Shown here piece by piece: positions 1-8,608 of a stretch of 64,000 nt of DNA. The notes beneath the pieces are model-generated. The model saw only the letters and a program-made list of their open reading frames with translations, searched no databases and had not been told where the DNA came from. Positions within the stretch are counted from its first letter, which is position 1, and the number at the start of each line of letters is the position of its first letter. The position numbers and the translations under genes were made by a program. Source of the stretch: Halapricum hydrolyticum (lineage in GTDB: Archaea > Halobacteriota > Halobacteria > Halobacteriales > Haloarculaceae); the NCBI GenBank assembly GCA_025517565.1, contig JAOPKD010000006.1:95172-159171 (forward strand), given 5' to 3'.

Positions 1-673
1 CGGTGGTCGCCGCGTCGATCCCGGTGAAGTAGGGCTTGCCGTCCTCGACGATCCGCCCGGCCCACGAGCCCAGCGCGGCGAAGTCCGACTGGTCGTCGAG
101 TTCGACGTCGACGTCGATCCGGTGGGTGGGCTGGCGGTTCTCCTCCAGGTGGAGGCCGTGTTTGGGCGTCCGACCGGTGATCGCGGCCGACAGCGCCGAG
201 GGACCGCCCTCGCGGTTGGTCTTCGCGCCGACGACGCTGTTGACAAATGAGACTGCCGACGACTCGGCCCACGCGACGTGCTGGCCGCGATGGGGCAGGT
301 TGCCCGCGAGATACGGCGTACACGTGAAGGATAGAGTGACGCCCATCTCCTGGAGGGCGTCCCTGATCCGCCGCTGTTTCTCGGCGAACTCCTCGCTGAC
401 GCCCATCTCTTCGTACTTCTCAAAGTCCATCCCTGCCGGATTCGCGAAGGCCGTCACCGAGACCTCCGCGCCTTCCTCGGCGAACCCCTCCAGAAACTCG
501 ACGCCGGGATCGCCGATGGACTTGTAGGAGATCCCGGATGCCTGAGCGGATTCGATCTCGACCATCTCCTCGGCCCCGTAGATGTCGCCGAGTTCGACCA
601 GCAGTTCCATCGCCTTGCGCACGGCTGGCGTGTCCGATTCGAGCAGTCGTTCTTCCTCTTTTGTCAGGTGCAT
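1..673 (-). CDS. Aconitase X (AcnX/DUF521) catalytic protein, C-terminus outside window
   Basis: The first 224 codons are visible; the gene runs off the left edge. Family signatures are present: AQASGISYKSIGDPG near residue 43, FTCTPYL near 115, and an ESSAVSFVNS...GAKTNREGGPSA block near 135-160, which in this family forms the Fe-S and substrate pocket. In many archaea AcnX is the large subunit of phosphomevalonate dehydratase, which makes trans-anhydromevalonate 5-phosphate for isoprenoid lipids; other AcnX proteins dehydrate cis-3-hydroxyproline. The start is 20 bases downstream of the stop of a UbiD-family gene on the same strand, so the two are probably one operon. That partner favours the mevalonate role (inference). 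The small swivelling subunit is not visible and may be fused at the missing end. Confidence 0.85.
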   Translation of the reverse strand, partial: MHLTKEEERLLESDTPAVRKAMELLVELGDIYGAEEMVEIESAQASGISYKSIGDPGVEFLEGFAEEGAEVSVTAFANPAGMDFEKYEEMGVSEEFAEKQRRIRDALQEMGVTLSFTCTPYLAGNLPHRGQHVAWAESSAVSFVNSVVGAKTNREGGPSALSAAITGRTPKHGLHLEENRQPTHRIDVDVELDDQSDFAALGSWAGRIVEDGKPYFTGIDAATT

Positions 674-693
674 GGGTAGTAGTGTGTCGTGAC

Positions 694-1998
694 TTACTGG
701 TAGTCCGAGAGATCGAGTTCGTCCGCGCCGGGGACGGTCACTTCATCGAACTCGGAGCGCTCGCGATCGCCGGGGATCGTCGCGTCGACGATCCACTTGG
801 TCAGCGTCCCTGTCTCGTAGTCCTGGGAGGGATCCAGCGACGATCCCTTGGCGTTCTCGATCGTCTCGATGTCCCGATCGGGTTGCATCCGCGTGGCAGT
901 CGCCCACTCCACGGCGTCGGGATCGGCCGGGTCGACGTCACTGTCGACGACGGTGACCTTCTTCATCGAGGGGTGGGCCGCCAGCGCGGCCATCCCGGCG
1001 TTCTTGGGGTCGCCCTCGGTCCGCTTGTCGATCTGGACGACGCCGTGCAGCCACGAACACCCGCCCGGCGTCAACACCACGTTTTCGACTGTGGGGACGG
1101 TGTTCTCGACGATCCGGTAGATCCGTGGCTCCTGTGGGATGCCCATGAGGTGGGCGTGTTCCTTGCGCCCGGGGACGATCACCCGCGCCAGGGGATCGGG
1201 TCGGGCGTGGAGTTCGTTCACCTCGACGACCGGCTGTTGTCGGGTCCGATCCCACGTCCGGGAGAGATCGACGAAGGGGCCTTCCTCGGCGCGCTCGTCG
1301 GTGATCGTCGCCTGCATGACCAGCTCGGCCTCGCTGGGGACGGTCAGCCCGTGGAACTCCGTGGTCGTCAGTTCGCCCCCGAGCAGGCGATTGGCGAGTT
1401 CGAGTTCGCTCATGTCCGGCGAGAACGAGGTCGCAGCGGCGATCTCGACAGCGGGGTTGACGCCCATTACGATCGCCACGTCGAGCCCGCCGTCGGTGCG
1501 CGTGTAGATGTCGTGGAGGTGTCGCTCGACCAGCCGCATGACCAGTCGGTTGCCCTCGTCGAACATCATCCGGTGGAACGAAAGGTTGTGCACGCCCGTC
1601 TCGGGGTCTTTCGCGATCACGACCGTCGAGGCGAAGTACTGTCGTTCGTGCTCGTCGTAGTAGATCGGGATCGGGACGTGCTCGGCGACGTCGGGGTCGT
1701 CCGCGACGTGCTCGAAGGCCGCGGGCGCCGTCCGATCCAGTGGCAGCGGGTCGTCCATCGCGGTGCTGACGGCGTCGATAATCTCCGACGGTTCGACGTC
1801 CAGCGCCTCGCCGATCAACTCGCGTGAGGAGACCAGGTTCGAGACTGCACGCACGTCGGGATAGTCCGCGACCGACTCGAAGACGACCGGCTGACTCTCG
1901 TCCTGGACGGCCAGCGCCGGGAGTTCGAATCGCGTCTCGACCGGCTCCGTCAGTACGTTCCGGTCGCCGACATCGTCGAGAAAGCTTCTGAGGCCCAT
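694..1998 (-). CDS. UbiD-family decarboxylase, candidate anhydromevalonate phosphate decarboxylase
   Basis: 434 residues, the usual length for short archaeal UbiD proteins. Family hallmarks include the substrate-side segment SFHRMMF near residue 150, a PEARLVM-like segment (SEAELVMQA) near 220, and VVDSDVDPADPDAVEWATAT near 345, the metal and prenyl-FMN region. UbiD enzymes use prenylated FMN supplied by UbiX. Beside AcnX the likely reaction is decarboxylation of trans-anhydromevalonate 5-phosphate to isopentenyl phosphate in the archaeal mevalonate pathway; the substrate is inferred from this neighbour only. It is the first gene of a two-gene minus-strand operon. Confidence 0.82.
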   Translation of the reverse strand: MGLRSFLDDVGDRNVLTEPVETRFELPALAVQDESQPVVFESVADYPDVRAVSNLVSSRELIGEALDVEPSEIIDAVSTAMDDPLPLDRTAPAAFEHVADDPDVAEHVPIPIYYDEHERQYFASTVVIAKDPETGVHNLSFHRMMFDEGNRLVMRLVERHLHDIYTRTDGGLDVAIVMGVNPAVEIAAATSFSPDMSELELANRLLGGELTTTEFHGLTVPSEAELVMQATITDERAEEGPFVDLSRTWDRTRQQPVVEVNELHARPDPLARVIVPGRKEHAHLMGIPQEPRIYRIVENTVPTVENVVLTPGGCSWLHGVVQIDKRTEGDPKNAGMAALAAHPSMKKVTVVDSDVDPADPDAVEWATATRMQPDRDIETIENAKGSSLDPSQDYETGTLTKWIVDATIPGDRERSEFDEVTVPGADELDLSDYQ

Positions 1999-2116
1999 AC
2001 TCCGGATTCGGTAAATATCTCCTTAAACGTTCGTGACTCGCGACGGGGACCTGGCGTTCGTGTGACCAGCTGGTGACCGTGTCACGTTCGTGTGCCCTGC
2101 TGGCGGGCGTATCACA

Positions 2117-2123
2117 TTTATTA
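2117..2123 (+). promoter_or_regulatory. Candidate TATA box of the histidine kinase gene
   Basis: TTTATTA lies 25 bases before the ATG at 2148. That spacing puts transcription start at or next to the start codon, the leaderless arrangement common in haloarchaea. It also argues against the longer reading frame that begins at 2073, upstream of this box. Confidence 0.5.
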
Positions 2124-2147
2124 TGGTCGGCCCGGAACGCCCAGGCG

Positions 2148-3983
2148 ATGGCACCGCTGACCGAAGTTGCCACGCTCGTGCTCGCGGTCGTTACGGCCGT
2201 CACCGGGCGAACGGCGTGGCGACAGCGGCCGAAACCGGGCGCGAGGTCGATAGCACTGTTCCTGTTTTCTATCGCGGCGTGGGTGCTCGCCCTGCTGACG
2301 ACGGCGATGACGACGACGTACTATCCGTCTCTGGTCGCCGAGACGTGCAGCTTTCTCGCCTCGGCAAGCGCAGTCGTCTGGTTTCTGGTCTTCACGTTCG
2401 AGTTCGCGGGATACGAACACCTCGCGACGCGACGCACCGTCGGCCTGCTGTTCGTCGAACCGATCGTGATGGCGCCGGTCGTGTTGACCAACGAATTGCA
2501 CGGCCTGTACTGGTCGTCGTTCGAGCGCGCACCCGCATACTTCTCGCACTTTCGGGCGGTTCCGGGGCCGCTGTTCGGTCTCCACGTCTCGTACATGTAC
2601 GGGCTGTTCGTGGTCGCGTCGGTGCTGCTGGTGATACGGACGGTGCGGTCCCGGTCGCTGCACCGACGACAGTCGGTGCTGATAAGCGCCGCGCTGCTCG
2701 TCACGTGGGCCGGCAACGCCGGGACGATCCTGACCGAGCGGGCGACGCTTCAGGTCGTCGGAACCGGCGTCGGGGCGCTCGCTCTGTTCGTCGCGATCTT
2801 CGGGTTCAGACTCCTGGAGGTCGTGCCGACCGCGCGGGCGACCGTGATGGATCGGATCGACGTCGGTATCGTCGTTCTCGAGGGGGGTGATCGGATCACC
2901 GACATTAACGCCTACGCACGCGAGATACTCGGCCTCGGCCCCGAGGATACAGTGGTCGGTATGCCGGCCGACGCCGCGCTCGGCGAGCGCTTCGAAGTCT
3001 TCGACGTCGACGCGACAGCGAACGAAGCGACGATCGAACTGGGGACCGACGACGAATCCCGTGTCTATCGCGTCGACGTGTCGCCACTGTCGGATCGGCT
3101 CGGTCGGTCGATCGGGCGAGTATTCATCATTCAGGACGTGACCGAGCGCCGACGCCGACAGCGCGAGCTGCGACGCCAGAACGAGCGCCTAGACGAGTTC
3201 GCCGAGATCGTCGCGCACGACCTGCGGAACCCACTGAACGTCGCCAACGGATACGTCGAGCGCATGCGAGTGGCCGACGAGGAGTATCTCGACGAAATCG
3301 CCGACGCCCACGAGCGGATGGAGGCGATCATCGACGACGTACTCGCGCTGGCTCGCCATCAGGCGGCCATCGAAACAGAACCAGTCGCACTCGAGTCGGC
3401 CACGGAAGACGCCTGGGAGACCGTCGAAACCGCCGACGCGACGCTTCGGGTCGCTGACCGGATCACGATCCGCGCCGACAGGGGCCGATTGCTTGAACAG
3501 CTCTTCGAGAACCTCTTTCGCAACGCCGTCGAGCACGGCACGACGAGCTCCCAGTCGCAAGTTCCCGAAGACCCCGTCGAGAACGGCCCAATGAGGCCCG
3601 ACTCGCAGGCTCTCCGGGGCTCCGTCGAGAACGACCCAATGAGGCCCGACTCGCAGGCTCGTCAGGACAGCGAGAGGCGAAGTCCCTCGGGCAGTCGGAC
3701 GCAGTCCGACGACGCCGTGGAACACGCGGAAACGGACGTGACGATTACCATCGGGGCCCTCGAAGAAGGGTTCTACGTCGCCGACGACGGGCCCGGGATC
3801 GATCCCGAGCGACGGGAAGAAGTGTTCGATCCCGGCGAAACGTCCCGGACGGACGGGACGGGCTTCGGGCTCGCTATCGTGGACAGCATCGCGGACGCAC
3901 ACGGCTGGGACGTTCGCGTCACCGAGAGCGACGCGGGCGGCGCGCGATTCGAGTTCACCGGCGTCGAGATCGTCGACCGCTGA
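2148..3983 (+). CDS. Membrane sensor histidine kinase: 7TM sensor, PAS, HisKA, HATPase
   Basis: 611 residues from the ATG at 2148, chosen because a TATA box sits 25 bases upstream; the frame is open back to 2073. Order: seven hydrophobic helices (about 1-215, histidine-kinase N-terminal 7TM type), a PAS domain (about 230-330), a dimerisation helix with the phospho-accepting His in EIVAHDLRNPLN (about 356), the ATPase N box LFENLFRNAVEHG (about 455), the G1 box DDGPGID (about 545) and the G2 box GTGFGLAIV (about 570). It should autophosphorylate on a signal sensed in or near the membrane. No receiver-domain gene is adjacent, so the partner is unknown. Odd point: about 65 extra residues, including a duplicated 16-codon unit, separate the N and G1 boxes. 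Confidence 0.9.
   Translation: MAPLTEVATLVLAVVTAVTGRTAWRQRPKPGARSIALFLFSIAAWVLALLTTAMTTTYYPSLVAETCSFLASASAVVWFLVFTFEFAGYEHLATRRTVGLLFVEPIVMAPVVLTNELHGLYWSSFERAPAYFSHFRAVPGPLFGLHVSYMYGLFVVASVLLVIRTVRSRSLHRRQSVLISAALLVTWAGNAGTILTERATLQVVGTGVGALALFVAIFGFRLLEVVPTARATVMDRIDVGIVVLEGGDRITDINAYAREILGLGPEDTVVGMPADAALGERFEVFDVDATANEATIELGTDDESRVYRVDVSPLSDRLGRSIGRVFIIQDVTERRRRQRELRRQNERLDEFAEIVAHDLRNPLNVANGYVERMRVADEEYLDEIADAHERMEAIIDDVLALARHQAAIETEPVALESATEDAWETVETADATLRVADRITIRADRGRLLEQLFENLFRNAVEHGTTSSQSQVPEDPVENGPMRPDSQALRGSVENDPMRPDSQARQDSERRSPSGSRTQSDDAVEHAETDVTITIGALEEGFYVADDGPGIDPERREEVFDPGETSRTDGTGFGLAIVDSIADAHGWDVRVTESDAGGARFEFTGVEIVDR
3575..3659 (+). repeat. In-frame 48-base direct repeat inside the kinase ATP lid region
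   Basis: Two copies of a 37-base sequence, at 3575-3611 and 3623-3659, differ at one base and are offset by exactly 48 bases, keeping frame. They encode two ENxPMRPDSQA units in a polar, probably disordered linker between the N and G1 boxes of the kinase. Confidence 0.85.
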
Positions 3984-4121
3984 TGACCCGGCTGTCTGAC
4001 TTTCAAAATGTCACAGCCGACAGTCTGTGTCCCACGGCGCGATTCGGAAATATCGCCTTGAGCGCACATATTCGTGAGGCGTTTCGACGATAGACGAAAG
4101 ACCGATACTTGTGCCTGATCA

Positions 4122-4811
4122 ATGCTGGCTGTGGACGATCAGTCGATCATCGTGGAACTGGATGTGACCTCGCCACGGGTCGTCCTCGGGCCGACGCTGG
4201 CGTCCGACCTGGACGTGGCTGTCCACGCGGAACAGCCACCCGTATCTCACGAGGAGACGACGTGGTTCGACGTGACGGTCTCCGCAGCCGACTTCGAGGC
4301 CTTCGAGCGCACGGTCGAGGAAGACCCGACCGTCGAGGACGCCGAGGTATTCGTCACCTACGACGAGCGACGCACCTACCGGCTCACGATCGCCTCGGAG
4401 GTACCGGTCATGACCAACCACGTCGCCAGCTTCGGGGACGAACTGTTGACGCTGCGCTCGACTGCGAACGGCTGGCGCGTTCAGATCCGGACCACCGACC
4501 GCGCCTCGGTCCGGGATTTCATGGACTTCTGTGACTCGCAGGACATCGATTGCCGGCTGTACCGCCTGTTCGAGGCCCGTGAGCCGATCGGCGAGTTCCC
4601 GGTCCCGGTCGAACCCGACGAGTTCGAGGTCCTGCAGGTCGCCTACGACGCGGGCTATTTCGAGGTTCCACGCGAGGCCGACCTCTCGGAACTCGCCGCG
4701 CAGTTCGGCGTCGCGGAATCGACGATGTCGACCCGGCTCCGAAACGCGCTCGATCACGTCGTCGAGACAGTCCTCGTTGGGGCGTCCGTTCCCGACAACG
4801 CCACCGAGTAA
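4122..4811 (+). CDS. Bat-type helix-turn-helix transcription regulator
   Basis: 229 residues. The C-terminal 55 residues form the HTH_10 domain of bacterio-opsin activator (Bat)-like proteins, seen in FEVLQVAYDAGYFEVPREA followed by LAAQFGVAESTMSTRLRNA. The N-terminal 150 residues match the sensor-like domain that precedes HTH_10 in many haloarchaeal paralogues; no PAS or GAF domain is present. It is a probable DNA-binding regulator. The bop operon is 23 kb away and nothing here links the two. It follows the histidine kinase by 138 bases on the same strand, probably with its own promoter. Confidence 0.85.
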   Translation: MLAVDDQSIIVELDVTSPRVVLGPTLASDLDVAVHAEQPPVSHEETTWFDVTVSAADFEAFERTVEEDPTVEDAEVFVTYDERRTYRLTIASEVPVMTNHVASFGDELLTLRSTANGWRVQIRTTDRASVRDFMDFCDSQDIDCRLYRLFEAREPIGEFPVPVEPDEFEVLQVAYDAGYFEVPREADLSELAAQFGVAESTMSTRLRNALDHVVETVLVGASVPDNATE

Positions 4812-4830
4812 CCTGCCTGCCGCTACACCC

Positions 4831-4840
4831 CTTATAAACT
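4831..4840 (+). promoter_or_regulatory. Candidate TATA box upstream of the 48-aa gene
   Basis: CTTATAAACT lies 55 bases before the ATG at 4895 in a short AT-rich gap after the HTH gene. The spacing implies a leader of roughly 30 bases. Confidence 0.4.
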
Positions 4841-4894
4841 CCGAATTATTTCGAGGCAACTGTCTTCTCCCGGTGGATGTTACCACTTAATGTC

Positions 4895-5041
4895 ATGGAA
4901 GGCCACAAAACTGCGTCAGAAGACGCTGCCGGTGTCGACGGCAGAGCCGAGATCCGGGTAACGATGGAGATCGACGGGCGACGGCTCGTGTATACCGGGG
5001 CCGATCTCGACTCGATATCGTTCTCCCCGCTCGATCGGTAG
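4895..5041 (+). CDS. Small acidic haloarchaeal protein, 48 aa
   Basis: A short frame from ATG to TAG. Residues 18-36 (AEIRVTMEIDGRRLVYTGA) look like a beta-hairpin and the ends are polar and acidic. I do not recognise a family. Support comes from haloarchaeal amino-acid composition and a TATA-like box 55 bases upstream. The 199 bases after it hold only the promoter of the next gene. Confidence 0.5.
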   Translation: MEGHKTASEDAAGVDGRAEIRVTMEIDGRRLVYTGADLDSISFSPLDR

Positions 5042-5206
5042 TCGCTCCAGCCTCGGCCGGACGCGCCTCCGCTGCTCGCGTCGACGTATCGCGGCCTGCG
5101 GCGTCAGTGACCCACCGCCGGAGCGGCACGGATTCCGCGCGGAACCGCTGTGAGGTGTCGGTATCTCACCCCGATTGTCGGCTACGCGGGCGGCGCCTCG
5201 CAACCC

Positions 5207-5212
5207 TTTTAA
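5207..5212 (+). promoter_or_regulatory. Candidate TATA box of the ADH synthase gene
   Basis: TTTTAA is centred about 31 bases before the ATG at 5241, consistent with a leaderless or near-leaderless transcript. It supports the start at 5241 over the longer frame from 5175. Confidence 0.4.
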
Positions 5213-5240
5213 CCGTGACTTGCTACAGACTCACATACCA

Positions 5241-6035
5241 ATGGACGCCGGGAAAGCCGCACGACTGGAGCGTATCGGAACAGGGGGGCGTCACCTCATC
5301 GTCCCCATGGATCACGGCATCACGATGGGCCCCGTCAAGGGGCTCGTCGACATCGAATCGACGATCGACGGGATCACCGCCGGCGGCGCGGACGCGGTAC
5401 TCACGCACAAGGGAATCGCCTCGCGGGTCCATCCGCACAAGAACGGCGCGGGCTACATCGTCCACCTCAACGGCTCGACGACGATCGGTCCCGACGAGGA
5501 GGACAAGCGCGTCACCGCCACGGTCGAGGACGCCATCCGCGCCGGTGGCGACGCCGTCTCTTTTCACATCAACGTCGGCTCCGAGCACGAACCCGACCAG
5601 ATCACCCAGCTGGGTGAACTCACGACCGAGGCCGACCGCTACGGCATGCCGGTGCTGGCGATGGCCTACGCCCGCGGCCCCGGGATCGACGAGTCCGACT
5701 CCGAGGCACTCGGCCACGCCGTCAGGCTCGCCGAAGAGCTGGGTGCGGACGTGATCAAGACCGCCTACAGCGGCGACGCCGAGAGTTTCCAGCACGTCGT
5801 CGAGGCCACCTCGAAGCCGGTCGTCATCGCCGGCGGGTCGAAGGGAACCGACGAGGAAACGCTGGAGATGGTTCGGGGAGCGGTCGACGCCGGCGCAGCG
5901 GGCGTCTCGATGGGCCGGTCGATCTTCCAGCACGATGACTCCGAAGCGATCACCACTGCCGTCTCTGCCGTGATCCACGACGACGCCTCGGCTGAGGAGG
6001 CACTGGAACGGGCTGGGCTTGCTGTCGAGGCCTAG
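5241..6035 (+). CDS. aroA': 2-amino-3,7-dideoxy-D-threo-hept-6-ulosonate (ADH) synthase
   Basis: 264 residues, class I aldolase fold. Seen: the N-terminal PMDHGITMGPV signature near residue 23, the Schiff-base lysine strand in DVIKTAYSGD near 175, and the phosphate-binding GGSKG and GAAGVSMGRSIFQ segments near 200 and 225. In archaea without DAHP synthase this enzyme condenses 6-deoxy-5-ketofructose 1-phosphate with aspartate semialdehyde, the first step towards 3-dehydroquinate. The next step is encoded at 6825, supporting this over fructose-bisphosphate aldolase. The TAG stop overlaps the stop of the convergent HAD gene by three bases. Confidence 0.9.
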   Translation: MDAGKAARLERIGTGGRHLIVPMDHGITMGPVKGLVDIESTIDGITAGGADAVLTHKGIASRVHPHKNGAGYIVHLNGSTTIGPDEEDKRVTATVEDAIRAGGDAVSFHINVGSEHEPDQITQLGELTTEADRYGMPVLAMAYARGPGIDESDSEALGHAVRLAEELGADVIKTAYSGDAESFQHVVEATSKPVVIAGGSKGTDEETLEMVRGAVDAGAAGVSMGRSIFQHDDSEAITTAVSAVIHDDASAEEALERAGLAVEA

Positions 6036-6706
6036 AATACGGTTGTGAGTTCTTCTGTCGAATCGAACCGATAGTCGGGCGCGTGTGCTGGGTCTTCCGG
6101 CGCGTCCAGATCCGTCTCGCTGGGGACCCAGCAGGCGGCCAGCCCGGCGCGCTTCGCGCCGATCACGTCGGCCCGGTAGTCGTTGCCTACGTATAGCGTA
6201 CTGTCGGCTGACACGTCGAGTTCGGCGAGCGCCGTCTCGAACGGTGCGGGACTGGGTTTGGGATCGGTCTGATCGGGCGCGTAGACGATCGTCTCGAACG
6301 CGTCGGCGATCCCGAGCGTGTCGAGTTTCGCCCGCTGGGTCTTTTGTGTCCCGTTCGTGACGAGGCCGACCTGCGCTCGCTCGCGGGCGCGTTCCAGCGC
6401 GACTTTCGCCCCCGGTCGCCACTCGACGGCCGTTGGATCGCGCAGCTCGACGGTCGCCCCCGCGAGCGCCTCGGCGTCGACCGGCTCCGCGCCGGCGCGC
6501 GCTGCGGCGCGCTCGAAGACCTGCCGGAAGAACTCGTGGTCGGTGTCGGCGTCGGTGATCGTCGACGCCACTTCCCGCACGTCCTCGGGCGTGCAGAACG
6601 GCTCGACGCCCGCCCGGGCGAAAGCCTCGGCGTGTAGCTGCCGGTCGTCCCGTGTTGAGCGACAGAGCGTGCTGTCGAGGTCGAACAGGACGGCGTCAGG
6701 GGTCAT
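6032..6706 (-). CDS. HAD-superfamily hydrolase
   Basis: 224 residues. Motif I DLDSTLC near residue 7 carries the nucleophile Asp; motif II is VTNGT near 115; the motif III lysine is in the DPKPSPAPFE region near 150; motif IV GNDYRADVIGAKRAG is near 173. A helical cap lies between motifs I and II. This matches phosphoglycolate-phosphatase/dehalogenase-like HADs. Substrate unknown. The ATG at 6706 starts just before motif I; the frame runs open much further upstream but without homologous sequence. It sits between and opposite the two aromatic-pathway genes, with no evident functional tie. Confidence 0.85.
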   Translation of the reverse strand: MTPDAVLFDLDSTLCRSTRDDRQLHAEAFARAGVEPFCTPEDVREVASTITDADTDHEFFRQVFERAAARAGAEPVDAEALAGATVELRDPTAVEWRPGAKVALERARERAQVGLVTNGTQKTQRAKLDTLGIADAFETIVYAPDQTDPKPSPAPFETALAELDVSADSTLYVGNDYRADVIGAKRAGLAACWVPSETDLDAPEDPAHAPDYRFDSTEELTTVF

Positions 6707-6824
6707 CGACCCATCGTAGGCGGCCCACGGTACAAGAACGTCCGGGTCCGGGCTATCGAACGCGGGCGGGCCACACACGAAAGCAACCGCCAGTATCAAG
6801 CGCCCCGCCCGCGAGTGTCGGGAT

Positions 6825-8000
6825 ATGACACGGACCGTCTGGCTCAAGGCCGACAGCGAAGTCGGCGACTGGGAGGCGCGCAAGCGACGGATCACTGCCG
6901 GTCTCGAAGCCGGCGTCGACTGGGTGCTGGTGGACAGCCACGACGTCGACCGCGTCCGCGAACTCGGCGCGGTCAACGTCGCGGCGTTCGCAAACGGCGA
7001 CGTCCACGTGATGGAAGCCGAAGGCGACGAACCCGACCCCGACGCGACGATCGTCGGCAAGGACGGCGAGGGCGACGGCACGGTCGACCTGCCTTCGGAC
7101 TTCTCTGGTTCGGCGGATCTGTCGGCACTCCGGACGGAGGACGGCGCGGACGGCGGGTACGTCCGCATCTTCGACGAGGGTTACGAGGCCTTCGCCGAAG
7201 CAGTCGCCGCGGAGGCCGACTACACAATCGTCGTCGCCGAGGACTGGCAGATCATCCCCCTGGAGAACCTCATCGCCCGCGTCGGCGAGGAGACCGACCT
7301 CATCGCGGGCGTCCAGACCGCAGAAGACGCCCGCACGGCATACGAGACACTCGAACTCGGCGCGGACGGCGTCCTGCTGGACACCGACGACCCAGACGAG
7401 ATCCGCAAGACCGTCGAGGTCCGGGACGAGGCCGGCCGCGAGTCCCTGGAGTTGCAGTACGCCGAGGTGACGGCGGTCGAGCAGACCGGCTCCGCGGACC
7501 GGGTCTGCATCGACACTGCGAACCTGATGGACCACGACGAGGGGATGCTCATCGGCTCGATGGCTCGCGGCCTGTTCTTCGTTCATGCCGAGACCGCCGA
7601 GTCGCCCTACGTCGCCTCGCGACCCTTCAGAGTCAACGCCGGCGCGGTCCACGCCTACGTCCGGACGCCTGACGGCGGCACGAAGTACCTCTCGGAGCTG
7701 AAAAGTGGCGACGAGGTCCAGATCGTCGACAGCGAGGGCCGCACTCGCGAGGCGATCGTGGGACGAGCGAAAATCGAGAAACGCCCGATGTTCCGGATCC
7801 AGGCCGAGCTACAGCGCGAGGACGGCGAAACCGACCGGATCGAGACGCTGCTGCAGAACGCCGAGACGATCAAGGTCCGCACCCGCGAGGGCCGCAAGGC
7901 CGTGACCGATCTCGAGGTCGGCGACGAGATCGCGCTCTACTACGAGGACACGGCTCGTCACTTCGGCGAGGCCGTCGAGGAATCGATCATCGAGAAATAA
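6825..8000 (+). CDS. aroB': 3-dehydroquinate synthase II
   Basis: 391 residues, full length for the archaeal type. Begins [10 protein letters not shown]; the C-terminal half holds the family's conserved CIDTANLM and [13 protein letters not shown] near residues 225-250 and [12 protein letters not shown] near 265. It oxidatively deaminates and cyclises ADH to 3-dehydroquinate using NAD+. Together with the ADH synthase at 5241 it replaces DAHP synthase and AroB. The opposed HAD gene separates the two, so they are transcribed independently. A TATA-like stretch (AGTATCAA) lies about 30 bases before the ATG. Confidence 0.93.
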   Translation: MTRTVWLKADSEVGDWEARKRRITAGLEAGVDWVLVDSHDVDRVRELGAVNVAAFANGDVHVMEAEGDEPDPDATIVGKDGEGDGTVDLPSDFSGSADLSALRTEDGADGGYVRIFDEGYEAFAEAVAAEADYTIVVAEDWQIIPLENLIARVGEETDLIAGVQTAEDARTAYETLELGADGVLLDTDDPDEIRKTVEVRDEAGRESLELQYAEVTAVEQTGSADRVCIDTANLMDHDEGMLIGSMARGLFFVHAETAESPYVASRPFRVNAGAVHAYVRTPDGGTKYLSELKSGDEVQIVDSEGRTREAIVGRAKIEKRPMFRIQAELQREDGETDRIETLLQNAETIKVRTREGRKAVTDLEVGDEIALYYEDTARHFGEAVEESIIEK

Positions 8001-8054
8001 GCCGGATTCGACGACAAGCCGACCGGATCTTTTTATCCCGTCTCGCCTTCGGGT

Positions 8055-8546
8055 ATGACCATGACCGTCGAAGAGAGCGACCTCCCCGGCGTTGGCAAGA
8101 AGCACGTCGTCGAACTCGACGGGGAAGAGCTCGTCATCATCACGCACAACACCGGCAGGCGAGAGGTCTTCAAGCGCCCGGACGCGGAGACGGATTCGGA
8201 GAAACTGTTCGAGCTGTCTGACGCCCTCGCACGTACGGTCGGGACGATCCTCGAGGGGGCGTACTTCCAGCCGGTCGAGGCCGAGAAGCGACAGACGACC
8301 CTGCCCGGCGGGATCTTGCTGGAGTGGTACGAGGTCCAGCCCGGCTCGCCGCTGGCGGGCGAGACGATCGCAGGGGCGCACATCGGCCGCAAGACGGGCG
8401 TGAACGTCGTCGCGATCGAGCGTAGCGGACAGACGGTCGACAGCCCCGGTCCGGACACCGAACTCCAAGAGGGCGACACGCTCGTCGTCACCGGCACGAA
8501 CGAGGAATGTGACGCCTTCGAACAGCTGCTGGCCGGTGAAGAATGA
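8055..8546 (+). CDS. TrkA-C domain regulatory subunit of a cation/proton antiporter
   Basis: 163 residues, soluble. The C-terminal half (about 85-160) is a TrkA-C/RCK_C domain ending in LQEGDTLVVTGTNEEC. The N-terminal part resembles KhtT-like regulators. It is followed after 62 bases by a membrane antiporter gene, the same pairing as bacterial KhtT-KhtU, so it probably gates that transporter in response to a cation or nucleotide. A T-rich TATA-like stretch lies near 8031. The start could be the second Met at 8061. Confidence 0.85.
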   Translation: MTMTVEESDLPGVGKKHVVELDGEELVIITHNTGRREVFKRPDAETDSEKLFELSDALARTVGTILEGAYFQPVEAEKRQTTLPGGILLEWYEVQPGSPLAGETIAGAHIGRKTGVNVVAIERSGQTVDSPGPDTELQEGDTLVVTGTNEECDAFEQLLAGEE

Positions 8547-8608
8547 ACGCGAGCGGAGTTCCATCAGACGCGATCGCTAGGCCACCGTCCAGCCAGGAGT
8601 GATCTCCC

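Noticed and set aside
538..1827. 429-codon plus-strand ORF opposite the UbiD gene
   Set aside because: Antisense shadow in GC-rich DNA; its translation is rich in Arg, Gly and Val without any domain, while the minus frame is a clear UbiD protein.
4122..4811. This Bat-type HTH protein as the dedicated activator of bop
   Set aside because: Haloarchaea carry many HTH_10 paralogues; this one lacks the PAS/GAF parts of Bat and is 23 kb from bop.
5241..6035. Fructose-1,6-bisphosphate aldolase
   Set aside because: The fold is shared, but the neighbouring DHQ synthase II points to ADH synthase; assignment by context remains an inference.
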